A DNA stretch of 64,000 bases from Lentzea albidocapillata subsp. violacea (GTDB taxonomy: Bacteria > Actinomycetota > Actinomycetes > Mycobacteriales > Pseudonocardiaceae). Of the stretch, positions 25,183-33,406 are shown piece by piece. The position numbers and the translations under genes are program-made. Location of the stretch: positions 248,001 through 312,000 of the forward strand of contig NZ_FNET01000003.1 of the NCBI RefSeq assembly GCF_900100275.1, read 5' to 3'. Numbering within the stretch: the first letter of the stretch is position 1; every line of letters starts with the position of its first letter. Under the pieces are notes generated by a model, which had not been told where the DNA came from, searched no databases, and worked only from the letters and a program-made list of their open reading frames with translations.

Positions 25183-26646
25183 ATGACCGCGGAACGGTTG
25201 CAGACCCGCAACGGCATCGACTTCGCAGTGGCCGACCTGTCGCTCCACGAGTTCGGCCGCAAGGAGATCCGGCTGGCCGAACACGAGATGCCCGGCCTCA
25301 TGGCGTTCCGCCGCGAGTACTCCGGGGTGTACCCGCTCAAGGGCGCCCGCATCTCCGGCTCGCTGCACATGACGATCCAGACGGCCGTCCTCATCGAGAC
25401 CCTGGTTGACCTGGGCGCCGAGGTGCGCTGGGCCTCCTGCAACATCTTCTCGACGCAGGACCACGCGGCGGCTGCCGTCGTCGTCGGCCCCCACGGCACG
25501 GAGGAGGAGCCCAAGGGCGTCGCCTGCTTCGCCTGGAAGGGCGAGACCCTGCCGGAGTACTGGTGGACGGCCGAGCAGATGCTCACCTGGCCGGACGGCA
25601 AGGGCCCGAACATGATCCTGGACGACGGTGGCGACGCCACCCTGCTCGTCCACAAGGGCGTCCAGTACGAGGCGGCCGGTGTCGTGCCGGCGGTCTCCGA
25701 GGACGACTCGGAGGAGTACGCGATCGTTCTCGACACGCTGCGCGCGTCGCTCGAGAAGGACGGCAAGAAGTGGACGAACATCGCCGAGGGCATCCGCGGC
25801 GTCACCGAGGAGACCACGACGGGCGTCATGCGCCTGTACCAGCTGGCCGCCGCCGGTGAGCTGCTCTTCCCGGCCATCAACGTCAACGACGCCGTCACCA
25901 AGTCGAAGTTCGACAACCGCTACGGCATCCGCCACTCGCTGATCGACGGCATCAACCGCGGCACCGACGTCCTCATGGGCGGCAAGGTCGCGGTCGTCTG
26001 CGGCTACGGCGACGTCGGCAAGGGCTCGGCCGAGTCCCTGCGCGGCCAGGGTGCCCGCGTCATCGTCACCGAGATCGACCCGATCTGCGCCCTGCAGGCC
26101 GCCATGGACGGCTACCAGGTCGCGCGCCTGGAGTCGGTCCTGCCGACCGCCGACATCATCATCACGACGACGGGCAACAAGAACGTCGTCACCGTCGAGC
26201 ACATGTCGCAGATGAAGCACCAGGCGATCCTGGGCAACGTCGGCCACTTCGACAACGAGCTCGACATGGCCGGCCTGCAGCGCTACCCCGGCATCCGCAA
26301 GAACAACATCAAGCCGCAGGTAGACGAGTGGATCTTCCCGACGGGCCGCACGATCATCGTGCTGTCCGAGGGCCGCCTGATGAACCTGGGCAACGCCACG
26401 GGCCACCCGTCGTTCGTCATGTCGAACTCCTTCTCGAACCAGGTGATCGCTCAGGTCGAGCTGTTCACCAAGTTCAAGGAGTACGACAACGAGGTCTACC
26501 GCCTGCCCAAGGTGCTGGACGAGAAGGTCGCGCGCATCCACCTCGAGGCACTCGGCGGCGAGCTGACCAAGCTCACCAAGGACCAGGCCGAGTACATCGA
26601 CGTCGACGTCGAGGGCCCGTTCAAGCCGGAGCACTACCGCTACTGA
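25183..26646 (+). CDS. ahcY: Adenosylhomocysteinase (SAH hydrolase)
   Basis: 487-residue NAD-dependent enzyme splitting S-adenosylhomocysteine to adenosine and homocysteine, thereby relieving product inhibition of methyltransferases. Family hallmarks are complete: [37 protein letters not shown] (about 86), NAD loop [20 protein letters not shown] (about 268-287), NVGHFDNE (about 348) and the C-terminal KPEHYRY. It has the ~40-residue insert typical of actinobacterial and plant forms. ATG with GGAGGA eight bases upstream. A strong terminator follows the stop. Named sahH (Rv3248c) in mycobacteria. Confidence 0.97.
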   Translation: MTAERLQTRNGIDFAVADLSLHEFGRKEIRLAEHEMPGLMAFRREYSGVYPLKGARISGSLHMTIQTAVLIETLVDLGAEVRWASCNIFSTQDHAAAAVVVGPHGTEEEPKGVACFAWKGETLPEYWWTAEQMLTWPDGKGPNMILDDGGDATLLVHKGVQYEAAGVVPAVSEDDSEEYAIVLDTLRASLEKDGKKWTNIAEGIRGVTEETTTGVMRLYQLAAAGELLFPAINVNDAVTKSKFDNRYGIRHSLIDGINRGTDVLMGGKVAVVCGYGDVGKGSAESLRGQGARVIVTEIDPICALQAAMDGYQVARLESVLPTADIIITTTGNKNVVTVEHMSQMKHQAILGNVGHFDNELDMAGLQRYPGIRKNNIKPQVDEWIFPTGRTIIVLSEGRLMNLGNATGHPSFVMSNSFSNQVIAQVELFTKFKEYDNEVYRLPKVLDEKVARIHLEALGGELTKLTKDQAEYIDVDVEGPFKPEHYRY

Positions 26647-26655
26647 CTTCTTTGA

Positions 26656-26693
26656 CAGGGGCCTCCCGCGCGCGCCGCGGGAGGCCCCTGTTT
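26656..26693 (+). terminator. Rho-independent terminator of sahH
   Basis: Perfect 15-bp stem CAGGGGCCTCCCGCG (26656-26670) / 26676-26690 with a 5-nt loop, followed by TTT. It ends one base before the ATG of the next gene, so that gene cannot use a normal leader from this transcript. Confidence 0.88.
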
Positions 26694-26694
26694 C

Positions 26695-27162
26695 ATGTTC
26701 ACCGTGGGATTCTTCGGCACATACGCCTACGAGCAAGGTTCCTGGAAGACGCTGTCCGAGGGCGAACTGCCGCCCCTCGCGGAGCCGTTCCTGTGGATCG
26801 ACATCCACGACAGCGACATCACCTCGGTCGTCTACGCCCCGGCCGGCACCGGATCCGGCGTCGCCTACCTGGGCCTGACGCCGCGCACGTACTTCGAGAA
26901 CCCCAGCGCGTCCGACCCGACGGACGTCCTGCGGGAGGCCGCGGGCCTGGCCGAGTGGTGGGCGCTTTCCCGCTCCGGTGACGTTCCGGCCAAGCAGGCC
27001 GAGCTGCTCGCGTTCCTGGCCGAGGACGAGGATCCGAACGCGTTCGAGTGGGACGAGGCCGAGGACGTCGACGAGATCGACGACGGTGAGGTGTTTGTCG
27101 AGGTGAAGACTCGGCGGTTCCTCGCTGCGCTGGACCTGCCGGTGCCTGACGGGCTCAGCTGA
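26695..27162 (+). CDS. Hypothetical acidic protein
   Basis: 155-residue soluble protein of no recognised family. It starts FTVGFFGTYAYEQGSW and has a strongly acidic middle (AEDEDPNAFEWDEAEDVDEID, broken here for length at about 103-123). A YLGLTPRTYFENP segment looks ordered. ATG 26695 directly follows the sahH terminator; GTG 26704 is an alternative. With no SD at either, a leaderless message or another promoter inside the sahH 3' end is needed. First gene of the accessory stretch between sahH and tmk. Confidence 0.65.
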   Translation: MFTVGFFGTYAYEQGSWKTLSEGELPPLAEPFLWIDIHDSDITSVVYAPAGTGSGVAYLGLTPRTYFENPSASDPTDVLREAAGLAEWWALSRSGDVPAKQAELLAFLAEDEDPNAFEWDEAEDVDEIDDGEVFVEVKTRRFLAALDLPVPDGLS

Positions 27163-27216
27163 CGTCTTGCCCGCCCAACGCCGGCCGGGTGTACTTGCTC
27201 GGGCTGGGGAGGGCGT

Positions 27217-27912
27217 TTGGCGACACTCGGAGACGTGATCGCAGCGCTACGCGCAAGCGTGGAGCGCCTGCCTTTCACGGAACTGGCGGATGCTCTCGAC
27301 GCCGCTGAGGAAGCCCGCAGCCTCATCGAGCAGGCATCGGCGGGAAGCGGTCAGGCCGAATTTCATCGGGTGCTCGACTGGTTCAGCCAGGTCATCAGTG
27401 GGATTGATCAGCTGCAATGTCAGCTGTCCGCAATCCACGCCGGCGTGACCGGTGCGGCCAACCGCTTGGAGGGAAGCGGCCGGACGAGTGAGGTGCTTCA
27501 CCCCGTTTCACCTGTCCCCAGCCGAACTCAGGGGGCAAGCCTGCTGGGCAAACTGCCCAAGCGAGAGGGTGGCAAGACGTCAGGGATCTGGGTCGACGAG
27601 AGCGGCGTCGAACACGACATCGTCAGCGGCGAGCACGACTGGCAACAGGCCCGCGCTGTGTTGGCAGAACTCCGAATCGGTCCTGCTCATGGCACCTTGT
27701 GGGTGGCGGCCCACGTCGAGGTCAAGCTCGCGGCGGCGCTCCGGGGCCTGGCCGCGAAGCGCGTTACGCTCGCCGTCAACAACGAGCCTTGCAACGAAGG
27801 CCGATGGTCGTGTGACCGCCTTCTGTCGAGAATCCTCAAACCAGGTCAAACCGTGACGATTCACTGGCCGGGCGGCGAGCAGACCTACCGGGGAAAGGAA
27901 GCCCAGACATGA
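27217..27912 (+). CDS. SCP1.201/DddA-like deaminase toxin
   Basis: 231-residue predicted polymorphic toxin. Residues 1-95 are alpha-helical with no signal peptide (a likely trafficking or partner-binding region, coiled-coil-like). Residues ~105-231 match the SCP1.201-like cytidine deaminase family (PF14428, which includes DddA): the catalytic zinc motif is A-A-H166-V-E168, and the second zinc pair is N-N-E-P-C192-N-E-G-R-W-S-C199, followed by LLSRILKPGQTVTIHWPGG. The H-V-E plus P-C-x6-C pattern is what the family uses for zinc and proton transfer, so activity on single- or double-stranded DNA cytosine is expected. TTG start 27217 has GGGGAGGG upstream. Its stop overlaps the Imm1 start (ATGA). 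Confidence 0.8.
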   Translation: MATLGDVIAALRASVERLPFTELADALDAAEEARSLIEQASAGSGQAEFHRVLDWFSQVISGIDQLQCQLSAIHAGVTGAANRLEGSGRTSEVLHPVSPVPSRTQGASLLGKLPKREGGKTSGIWVDESGVEHDIVSGEHDWQQARAVLAELRIGPAHGTLWVAAHVEVKLAAALRGLAAKRVTLAVNNEPCNEGRWSCDRLLSRILKPGQTVTIHWPGGEQTYRGKEAQT

Positions 27913-28334
27913 GCTATGTCTTGGAGGCTTCGTACAAACACGGCGCGGGTGTGAGTTTGTTGCGCACCAACGACGACATCGACGGCTTTCTGACTGAGCT
28001 GATCAACGCAGGGCCGGACTACCAGTCGGCGACGGTCTACGCCGTGGACGAGTCCGCCGACGAGGACCCGACGCACGAGTTGGTGGTCGGCGTTGACCAG
28101 GCCGGCGCGTTCGGTGCTGTTCGCTACGCCGGTGATGATGGCGAGTGGTTCAGCAAGGGAGCCCAGGTCAACCCGGACGGCGTGCGCTACCTGTACTACG
28201 GGACGGCGCACGAGTTCCCGGCTGACTCGGAGGTGCCGCTCGAACTGGTGCGGCAAGCCCTGGGGCAGCTGTTGGTGAACGAGGGAACGCGGCCTGAGGG
28301 CTTGTCGTGGCAAGCGGCTACCGAGCTTCGATGA
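27909..28334 (+). CDS. Imm1 family immunity protein
   Basis: 141-residue acidic protein matching the Imm1 family (PF14430), known as the immunity partner of SCP1.201-like deaminase toxins. Recognisable: early strand [48 protein letters not shown] (split across about 59-86), and [31 protein letters not shown] C-terminus with the H-x-F-P element. It overlaps the toxin by 4 nt, so both are made together, as expected for a self-protecting cytosolic inhibitor. Its 3' end overlaps the convergent DUF397 gene by 17 nt. Confidence 0.82.
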   Translation: MSYVLEASYKHGAGVSLLRTNDDIDGFLTELINAGPDYQSATVYAVDESADEDPTHELVVGVDQAGAFGAVRYAGDDGEWFSKGAQVNPDGVRYLYYGTAHEFPADSEVPLELVRQALGQLLVNEGTRPEGLSWQAATELR

Positions 28335-28494
28335 ATCCCTGCCAGGCCTCGACGCTGAACTTCAGCTCGGGGCCTGCGGTGTTCTTGGAGTCACGGACGC
28401 GCACGACCTGGGCGAACGCCACCTCGACGCAGTCGTCGTCGATGGCGTCGCCGCCGCTGTAGCTGCTCTTACGCCAGGTGCAGTCTCCGGTCAC
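28318..28494 (-). CDS. DUF397 domain protein
   Basis: 58-residue protein of the actinobacterial DUF397 family: [21 protein letters not shown], then [21 protein letters not shown]. Small partner of XRE/DUF5753 regulators, some of which act as antagonists of the regulator (BldB-like/AbaA-orfA-type). The start is GTG 28494, 26 nt inside the 3' end of the regulator gene in another frame, giving strong coupling. Probably binds the adjacent XRE protein rather than DNA. Confidence 0.88.
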   Translation of the reverse strand: MTGDCTWRKSSYSGGDAIDDDCVEVAFAQVVRVRDSKNTAGPELKFSVEAWQGFIEAR

Positions 28495-29323
28495 TGAGGT
28501 CCTCCCGCGATCGACTGGCGAGATCCGCCACCATCGACCGCGATTGTTCCTCATCCAGAGCGAGCGCATCCAGGCGCGCGAAGATCGACTTGCAGCGCTT
28601 GACCCCGACTTCGTCCTGCACGAACACCTTCGCGAGGTCTGAATGCGTGTAGGCGACGCTGCTGCGCTTCTCGTACTCCCACAGCACGTAGTGAGCGAGG
28701 AGAACGCCCGCTGGACCACTCGCCGCGGGCACGATCCGGATGGTGTGCGTGTGGAAGAGCAGCCTCATGAGCTGGTCTTCCATGATCTGGTCGCTGCCGA
28801 CCTTGAGCCGTAGAGCGTTCTCGTGGATGTAGAAGACGCAGGTTGGCCTGTTGTGCCGCTGCAGGATGGTCTGCCGTTCCATTCGGAAACGCACAGCGGC
28901 TTCGATCATGTCCGGAGTCAGAACTCCGCGGGCCACGTACAGCGCCGTCGCGTACTCCTCGGTCTGCAACAGGCCCGGCATGTAGGTCAGGTCGTAGCCA
29001 GTGATCTTCTCCGCCAGTGACTCCGCCATGGCCATCGTGCGCAGGTTGTCCGTGACCTGGACGATGTAGGGGTTGAACGCGGACCGGTACCGCTCCAGGA
29101 AGTCCGTGATGAAGGCCTGACTGCGCCCGCACCTCCCCAGGTACTGGATGATGTCGATCTCGGTGGCGCGCACCTTGCCGTGCTCGATGTTGGAGACCTT
29201 CCCCGGATCCCACCCGAGCATCCGGGCGATCTTCCTGCCGCGGAAGGTCGTGAAGCGCTCGCGCACCTGGCGCAACTCATCGCCCAGGTCACTGCTGTAC
29301 GGGGTGGACGGATCGCCGTTCAT
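28469..29323 (-). CDS. XRE regulator with DUF5753 domain
   Basis: 284-residue regulator. N-terminal HTH (about 13-65): [40 protein letters not shown]; the rest is the DUF5753 domain with the hallmark [17 protein letters not shown] (about 115-131), then RMERQTILQ and the RIVPAASGP sensor core. ATG 29323 gives the standard N-terminus; the frame continues upstream into non-coding and antisense sequence. Paired with DUF397 downstream and divergent from the TerD-like gene (85-bp gap), which it may control. Confidence 0.88.
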   Translation of the reverse strand: MNGDPSTPYSSDLGDELRQVRERFTTFRGRKIARMLGWDPGKVSNIEHGKVRATEIDIIQYLGRCGRSQAFITDFLERYRSAFNPYIVQVTDNLRTMAMAESLAEKITGYDLTYMPGLLQTEEYATALYVARGVLTPDMIEAAVRFRMERQTILQRHNRPTCVFYIHENALRLKVGSDQIMEDQLMRLLFHTHTIRIVPAASGPAGVLLAHYVLWEYEKRSSVAYTHSDLAKVFVQDEVGVKRCKSIFARLDALALDEEQSRSMVADLASRSREDLSDRRLHLA

Positions 29324-29408
29324 GAAATTCGACGTTAGGCGATGGAGACCGAACAACATCGTGCCCAAACGGGTGGAATTGCGTTGACGTGCGGGTTTTA
29401 CTGACCGG

Positions 29409-31451
29409 GTGCGGACGACCATCATCAAGAAGACCCTGCGCGTGCCCGCCTCGGACGGTGCGCCGGGGGACGGTGCCGCCGTCGCGAGGCAGTTGGACGC
29501 CGCGCTGATCACGTCGGGCTTCAAGGCCTCGCGGGAGCTGCTCGAACATGTTTCCGGCCTGGGTGATGCCGAGGACTTTGCCGCGGAGGTCGTGCGCGCG
29601 GTCAAGGAGTTGATCGGTGCGCGCGGGCAGCACAACCCGTACTTCAAGGAGTTCCCGCACAACGTGCCGGACACCCTCGCGTTCTGGCGGGAGTGCCTGC
29701 GGGACGCGTTGGAGCAGGGCATCGCGCCGACGAACAACCTCCTTGACCTGCCGAAGTACGGGCGCGTTCAGCACTCCTACGAGGAGATGTTGCGGGCGCA
29801 CGACGAGCTGATTCCTTCGTTGAAGGACCGCATCACGCTCATACATCTCGGTGGCACGCTCGAAGAAGAGGCGCAGCGTCTGTTCGAGGAGCTCGCCACG
29901 AGTCCGATTCCGTTGGCGGAGAACGACAGGGCGTTGCTCGGGGAGCTGGCCGTGCTCTGCCCCGACGGCGAACTCGACGTGCCCGTCCGGGAGAATCGCG
30001 CGATCCTCAACGCCGCCCGGCTGGTGGCGCAGCGGCCCCTTCAGGACATCGACACCGTCACCGACGTGCTGCGGCTCGCCGCCGAGGCGTCCGGCGGCGA
30101 CGTCACGCTCAAGGAGCCGACGCGCTTCCGGTCGTTCCGCCGGCCTGAGCGCAGGGCGTTGCTCGGTGCGTTGAACGAGGTGGCGGAGAGCAAGCTCGGT
30201 GACGTCGGCCAGAACCGTGAGGCGTGGAAGCGTCTTGGTGAGCGGTTGCACCCGCACGAGTACCCGTTCGAGCGGGCGCAGGACGTGTTCGCGGTGGCGC
30301 GCGGGGAGAAGGTCGCGCGGTCGTTCGCCGGGCAGGTCGAGCTGGCGTTCGCGGAGAACGACGTCGAACGTGCCGCCGAGGTCCTGGCCAAGGCGCCCGG
30401 ACTGTTGCTGCGGCAGCTCGACAGGCTGCTCCGGCACGGGGCGGGCAACCTCGCCGAGCGCGTCGAAGCCGCGGTGCCGGAGGTGTCCGGTCGCGTGCTC
30501 ATCTCGGTGCTGGAGCACCTGTCGAACCGCACGACGCCGGACACCGCGCGCGTCTTCGCGACCCGTGCGCGCAGGGTGTGGATCGCCGACGACGACCGCG
30601 TGCCGCTCGATCCGAAGGCGGTCGCGGAGATCGTCGAGGTGGTCGAGAACGAGCTGATCCGCCGGCTTCCGGACTACTCCGAGCTGGCTGTGGACGACGA
30701 GGTGCTCGACGTCGTGGTGCCCGTTTCCGGTACGGAGGAAGGCTTCGGTGTGCTGCCGCGCGGGTCGAAGCTCTGGTTCGAAGGTGACGTGCTGCGGTTC
30801 TTCGTGCACTGGCGGCAGCACGCGAAGCGGACCGACTACGACCTGTCCGCGGTGCTGCTCAACGAGAGATTCGAGTACCTGGGGCAGGTGTCTTGGACGT
30901 GGCTGAAGCGCAAAGGTGCGTACTACTCGGGTGACGTCACCGATGCCACGGACGGCGCGACGGAGTTCATCGACCTGCATCGGGACGGGTTGAAGGCCAA
31001 GTACGTCGTGCCGCAGGTGAACATCTACTCGGGGGAGGGGTTCGACGACGTCGCCGAGTCGATGTTCGGGTTCATGAGCCGCGATCTCCGCCAGATGGGC
31101 AAGCCGTTCGAACCGAGCACGGTGCGGGCGCGCTCTTCCATGCGCGGCAAGGGAAAGGTCGCGCTGCCGGTGATGTTCGAACGGGAGGGCGACGACTGGT
31201 TCGGCACGTGGCTGCACCTCTACCTGCGCGGCACGTCGTGGGGCAACCAGGTCGAGGAGAACCGTGACGTCGTGAAGCTGATCGCCGCGGCGGCGTTGCG
31301 GCGCAAGTGCTTCACCGTGGCGAGGCTCCGGGACCTGTTCGCCCGCAAGGCATCCACAAAGGACGCTCCGGTGTTCCGCATCGGGTTGGCGCAGGACGAG
31401 ACCGGAACCGTGACCACGGTGGCAGAACTCGGGAAACTGCTGTCGGACTGA
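29409..31451 (+). CDS. Large TerD-domain protein
   Basis: 680-residue protein. Residues ~455-605 carry a TerD-like beta-sandwich: RTDYDLSAVLLNERFEYLGQ (473-492), YYSGDVTDATDGATEFIDL (505-523) with the acidic calcium-binding positions, then KYVVPQVNIYSGEGFDDVAE. Residues 1-440 are mostly helical with a repeat-like character (VEND/AEVLAK, RLLRHGAGNLAERVEAA) and match no family I recognise; the last 75 residues form another mixed domain. TerD proteins belong to calcium-dependent stress and phage-resistance networks. GTG start 29409 with no SD suggests leaderless translation. Divergent from the XRE/DUF5753 gene. Confidence 0.72.
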   Translation: MRTTIIKKTLRVPASDGAPGDGAAVARQLDAALITSGFKASRELLEHVSGLGDAEDFAAEVVRAVKELIGARGQHNPYFKEFPHNVPDTLAFWRECLRDALEQGIAPTNNLLDLPKYGRVQHSYEEMLRAHDELIPSLKDRITLIHLGGTLEEEAQRLFEELATSPIPLAENDRALLGELAVLCPDGELDVPVRENRAILNAARLVAQRPLQDIDTVTDVLRLAAEASGGDVTLKEPTRFRSFRRPERRALLGALNEVAESKLGDVGQNREAWKRLGERLHPHEYPFERAQDVFAVARGEKVARSFAGQVELAFAENDVERAAEVLAKAPGLLLRQLDRLLRHGAGNLAERVEAAVPEVSGRVLISVLEHLSNRTTPDTARVFATRARRVWIADDDRVPLDPKAVAEIVEVVENELIRRLPDYSELAVDDEVLDVVVPVSGTEEGFGVLPRGSKLWFEGDVLRFFVHWRQHAKRTDYDLSAVLLNERFEYLGQVSWTWLKRKGAYYSGDVTDATDGATEFIDLHRDGLKAKYVVPQVNIYSGEGFDDVAESMFGFMSRDLRQMGKPFEPSTVRARSSMRGKGKVALPVMFEREGDDWFGTWLHLYLRGTSWGNQVEENRDVVKLIAAAALRRKCFTVARLRDLFARKASTKDAPVFRIGLAQDETGTVTTVAELGKLLSD

Positions 31452-31486
31452 TCCGAATCGCGCTAACGTGGTCCCAGCGAGGCCAT

Positions 31487-31550
31487 GAGGGAGCTTCCTT
31501 CTAACTCCGGAACCGGAATGCTCTTCGGAGCGCCGGTCTTTAGCTCCCTC
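31487..31550. terminator. Stem-loop between convergent TerD-like and XRE genes
   Basis: Outer arms GAGGGAGCT (31487-31495) and AGCTCCCTC (31542-31550) are perfectly complementary; inside, CCGG-AACCGG and CGCCGG segments can pair further. It lies 35 nt after the TerD-like stop and 26 nt from the convergent XRE stop, so it may end both transcripts. No U-tract. Confidence 0.5.
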
Positions 31551-31575
31551 GCTTTCCTCGCGCCACTGGGCTCGA

Positions 31576-32544
31576 CTAGCTCCACTCGACGGCGATGCCC
31601 GCGATCCCAGGCCCGACGTCGCCGAAGTACGCGCTGACGACGCCGCCGAGCCCGCACACCAGCTCGTCGACGTCGACCGGCGTCGCGTCGGCCGAGGCCA
31701 GGAACTGCTTCATGCAGCGCGCGGGCATCGCCCTCCGGTGGAACGAGAGCTGCACGAGGTACGAGCCGCAGGTGTCGCGGAACGTCCGGTAGTGCCCTGG
31801 GGTCGCGTTGCCGGTGTCGTCGACGATCGTGAAGCTGAAGACGTGCTCCTCGCCCGCCGCGAGCCGCCGGTCGAACAGCATCTCCACGGCGAGGTTGCGG
31901 GAAGCGCTTTCCCGGCGCAGCCGCCCCTGTCGGCAGCCTTCGCCGGATCTGACCAGCGCGTTCTCGATCAACGAGCCGTCGTCGCCGTGGTGCATCGCCA
32001 GGTATCGGTCCGGTCCCTGACGCACCGCGCGCACGACCAGCCGCGTGGTGATGGAGCGTTGCTCGCGGTGCATGCCTATCTGGACGGTGTCGTGCACGGA
32101 GAGCACTTCGAGGTCGGCGTTGCCCCGGGCGGCCTCTGGTACGGAGTCGAACGTTGCGAGCAGTGGCGCGTGATCGGGCCAGGTCGCGACCGGGCGTGGC
32201 GCGTAGGTGTTCGCGGTGCGCGGGCCGATGAGGTCCAACAAGGACGAAGGCGGTAGACGCAGCACGGTCTCCAGCGCGCGCACTGTGCTGATGGCGCGTG
32301 GCACCTCGGGATGGCGCAAGCCGCGTTGCCAGTACGAGAGCGTCGACTGGCCAACTTGGACACCCAGCTGTTCGAGATGTGCGCGCAGCCGTGCGAGCGA
32401 GAGGCCCCGGTGGGCGATCGACTCGCGCAATGCGCGGTGGAACGGCCCGTAGCGCAGCGTCTCGGCGAGGGGGGTCGGCAGACCCCCGGTCGGGTGCCCG
32501 ATCGGTTCTTCGACCGACCCGGCGTGCCCGGAATCCGCGGTCAC
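31576..32544 (-). CDS. XRE family regulator with C-terminal sensory domain
   Basis: 322-residue regulator. The HTH spans about 37-90 (FHRALRESIAHRGLSLARLR, GVQVGQSTLSYWQRGLRHPE). The C-terminal ~200 residues are a beta-rich domain (LEVLSVHDTVQIGMHREQR, VFSFTIVDDTGNATPGHYRTF) seen in actinobacterial XRE proteins, with several His and Cys but no known ligand motif. GTG start 32544. It diverges from tmk with a 142-bp gap and closes the accessory island on its right side. Confidence 0.8.
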   Translation of the reverse strand: MTADSGHAGSVEEPIGHPTGGLPTPLAETLRYGPFHRALRESIAHRGLSLARLRAHLEQLGVQVGQSTLSYWQRGLRHPEVPRAISTVRALETVLRLPPSSLLDLIGPRTANTYAPRPVATWPDHAPLLATFDSVPEAARGNADLEVLSVHDTVQIGMHREQRSITTRLVVRAVRQGPDRYLAMHHGDDGSLIENALVRSGEGCRQGRLRRESASRNLAVEMLFDRRLAAGEEHVFSFTIVDDTGNATPGHYRTFRDTCGSYLVQLSFHRRAMPARCMKQFLASADATPVDVDELVCGLGGVVSAYFGDVGPGIAGIAVEWS

Positions 32545-32686
32545 CGCGGCACCTACCCTTCACACGCGCCGTGTGACTGTTCACCGTAGTCACTCGTTCT
32601 GGTGATCGAAAGATCGGATTTCGCCCGTGTGGGGGACGCGCTGCCGCCGTGTGAGTGGCCGGAACCGGTCCAGTTAGGGTTCTGGC

Positions 32687-33331
32687 GTGGGAAAGCTCGT
32701 GGTGATCGAAGGTCTGGACGGGGCCGGCAAGCGCACGCTCGCCAACGGACTGACCGAGGCGTTGGCCTCTCAGGGCAGGACGGTGGCCGGCCACGCGTTC
32801 CCGCGCTACGGCGTCAGCGTGCACGCTGACCTGGTCCGCGACGGCCTCTACGGCAGGCTCGGCGACCTGAGCGACTCCGTCTACGGGATGGCCGTCCTCT
32901 ACGCGCTCGACCGGCGCGGCGCGGCTGACGAGATCCGGAAGGACCTCGAGGAGCACGACGTCGTTCTGCTCGATCGGTACGTGGCGTCGAGTGCCGCGTA
33001 CAGCGCCGCGCGGTTGCACCAGGACGAGCACGGCGAGTTCGTGCGGTGGGTGCACGAGCTCGAGATCGAACGCTTCGGGCTGCCCGTTCCCGATCTTCAA
33101 CTGCTGCTGCGGGTGCCCGTGGAGGTCGCGGCCGAACGGGCGGCGAAGCGGGAGCAGGCCGACGAGTCGCGCGCCCGTGACATTTACGAATCCGATGGCT
33201 CGCTGCAGGCCAGATGCGGCGTGGTTTACGACGGATTGGCGAACATCGGCTGGCTCTCGCCGTGGCAAGTGGTCGATGGGCGGTCAAACGTGAACTTTCA
33301 TTCGCTTCTGGAACCGCTGTTCACTCCTTGA
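32687..33331 (+). CDS. tmk: Thymidylate kinase
   Basis: 214-residue dTMP kinase. P-loop VVIEGLDGAGKRTLANGL (about 5-22), the base-binding FPRYG (about 38-42), the DR-motif LLDRYVASSAAYSAARLH (about 93-110) and a lid with RARDIYESD. Sequence features such as GKRT instead of GKST and FPRYG-S-V match the mycobacterial type. It phosphorylates dTMP to dTDP for DNA synthesis. GTG 32687. Gene order sahH-tmk-mtrA is preserved apart from the inserted accessory genes. Confidence 0.93.
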   Translation: MGKLVVIEGLDGAGKRTLANGLTEALASQGRTVAGHAFPRYGVSVHADLVRDGLYGRLGDLSDSVYGMAVLYALDRRGAADEIRKDLEEHDVVLLDRYVASSAAYSAARLHQDEHGEFVRWVHELEIERFGLPVPDLQLLLRVPVEVAAERAAKREQADESRARDIYESDGSLQARCGVVYDGLANIGWLSPWQVVDGRSNVNFHSLLEPLFTP

Positions 33332-33406
33332 GTGGTCGCTCACGTGCGTACCGATTGACACGATCGAGTGTCCGGCTGTCACTGTGAGTGAATAGGAGAT
33401 CGCAAT

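Noticed and set aside
22595..25183. 862-codon plus-strand ORF opposite the membrane hydrolase
   Set aside because: Q/R/H-rich antisense frame; the minus-strand product has membrane helices and a lipase motif.
28318..29323. XRE/DUF397 pair as the antitoxin of the deaminase
   Set aside because: This pair is common and toxin-independent in actinomycetes; the overlapping Imm1 gene is the proper immunity candidate.
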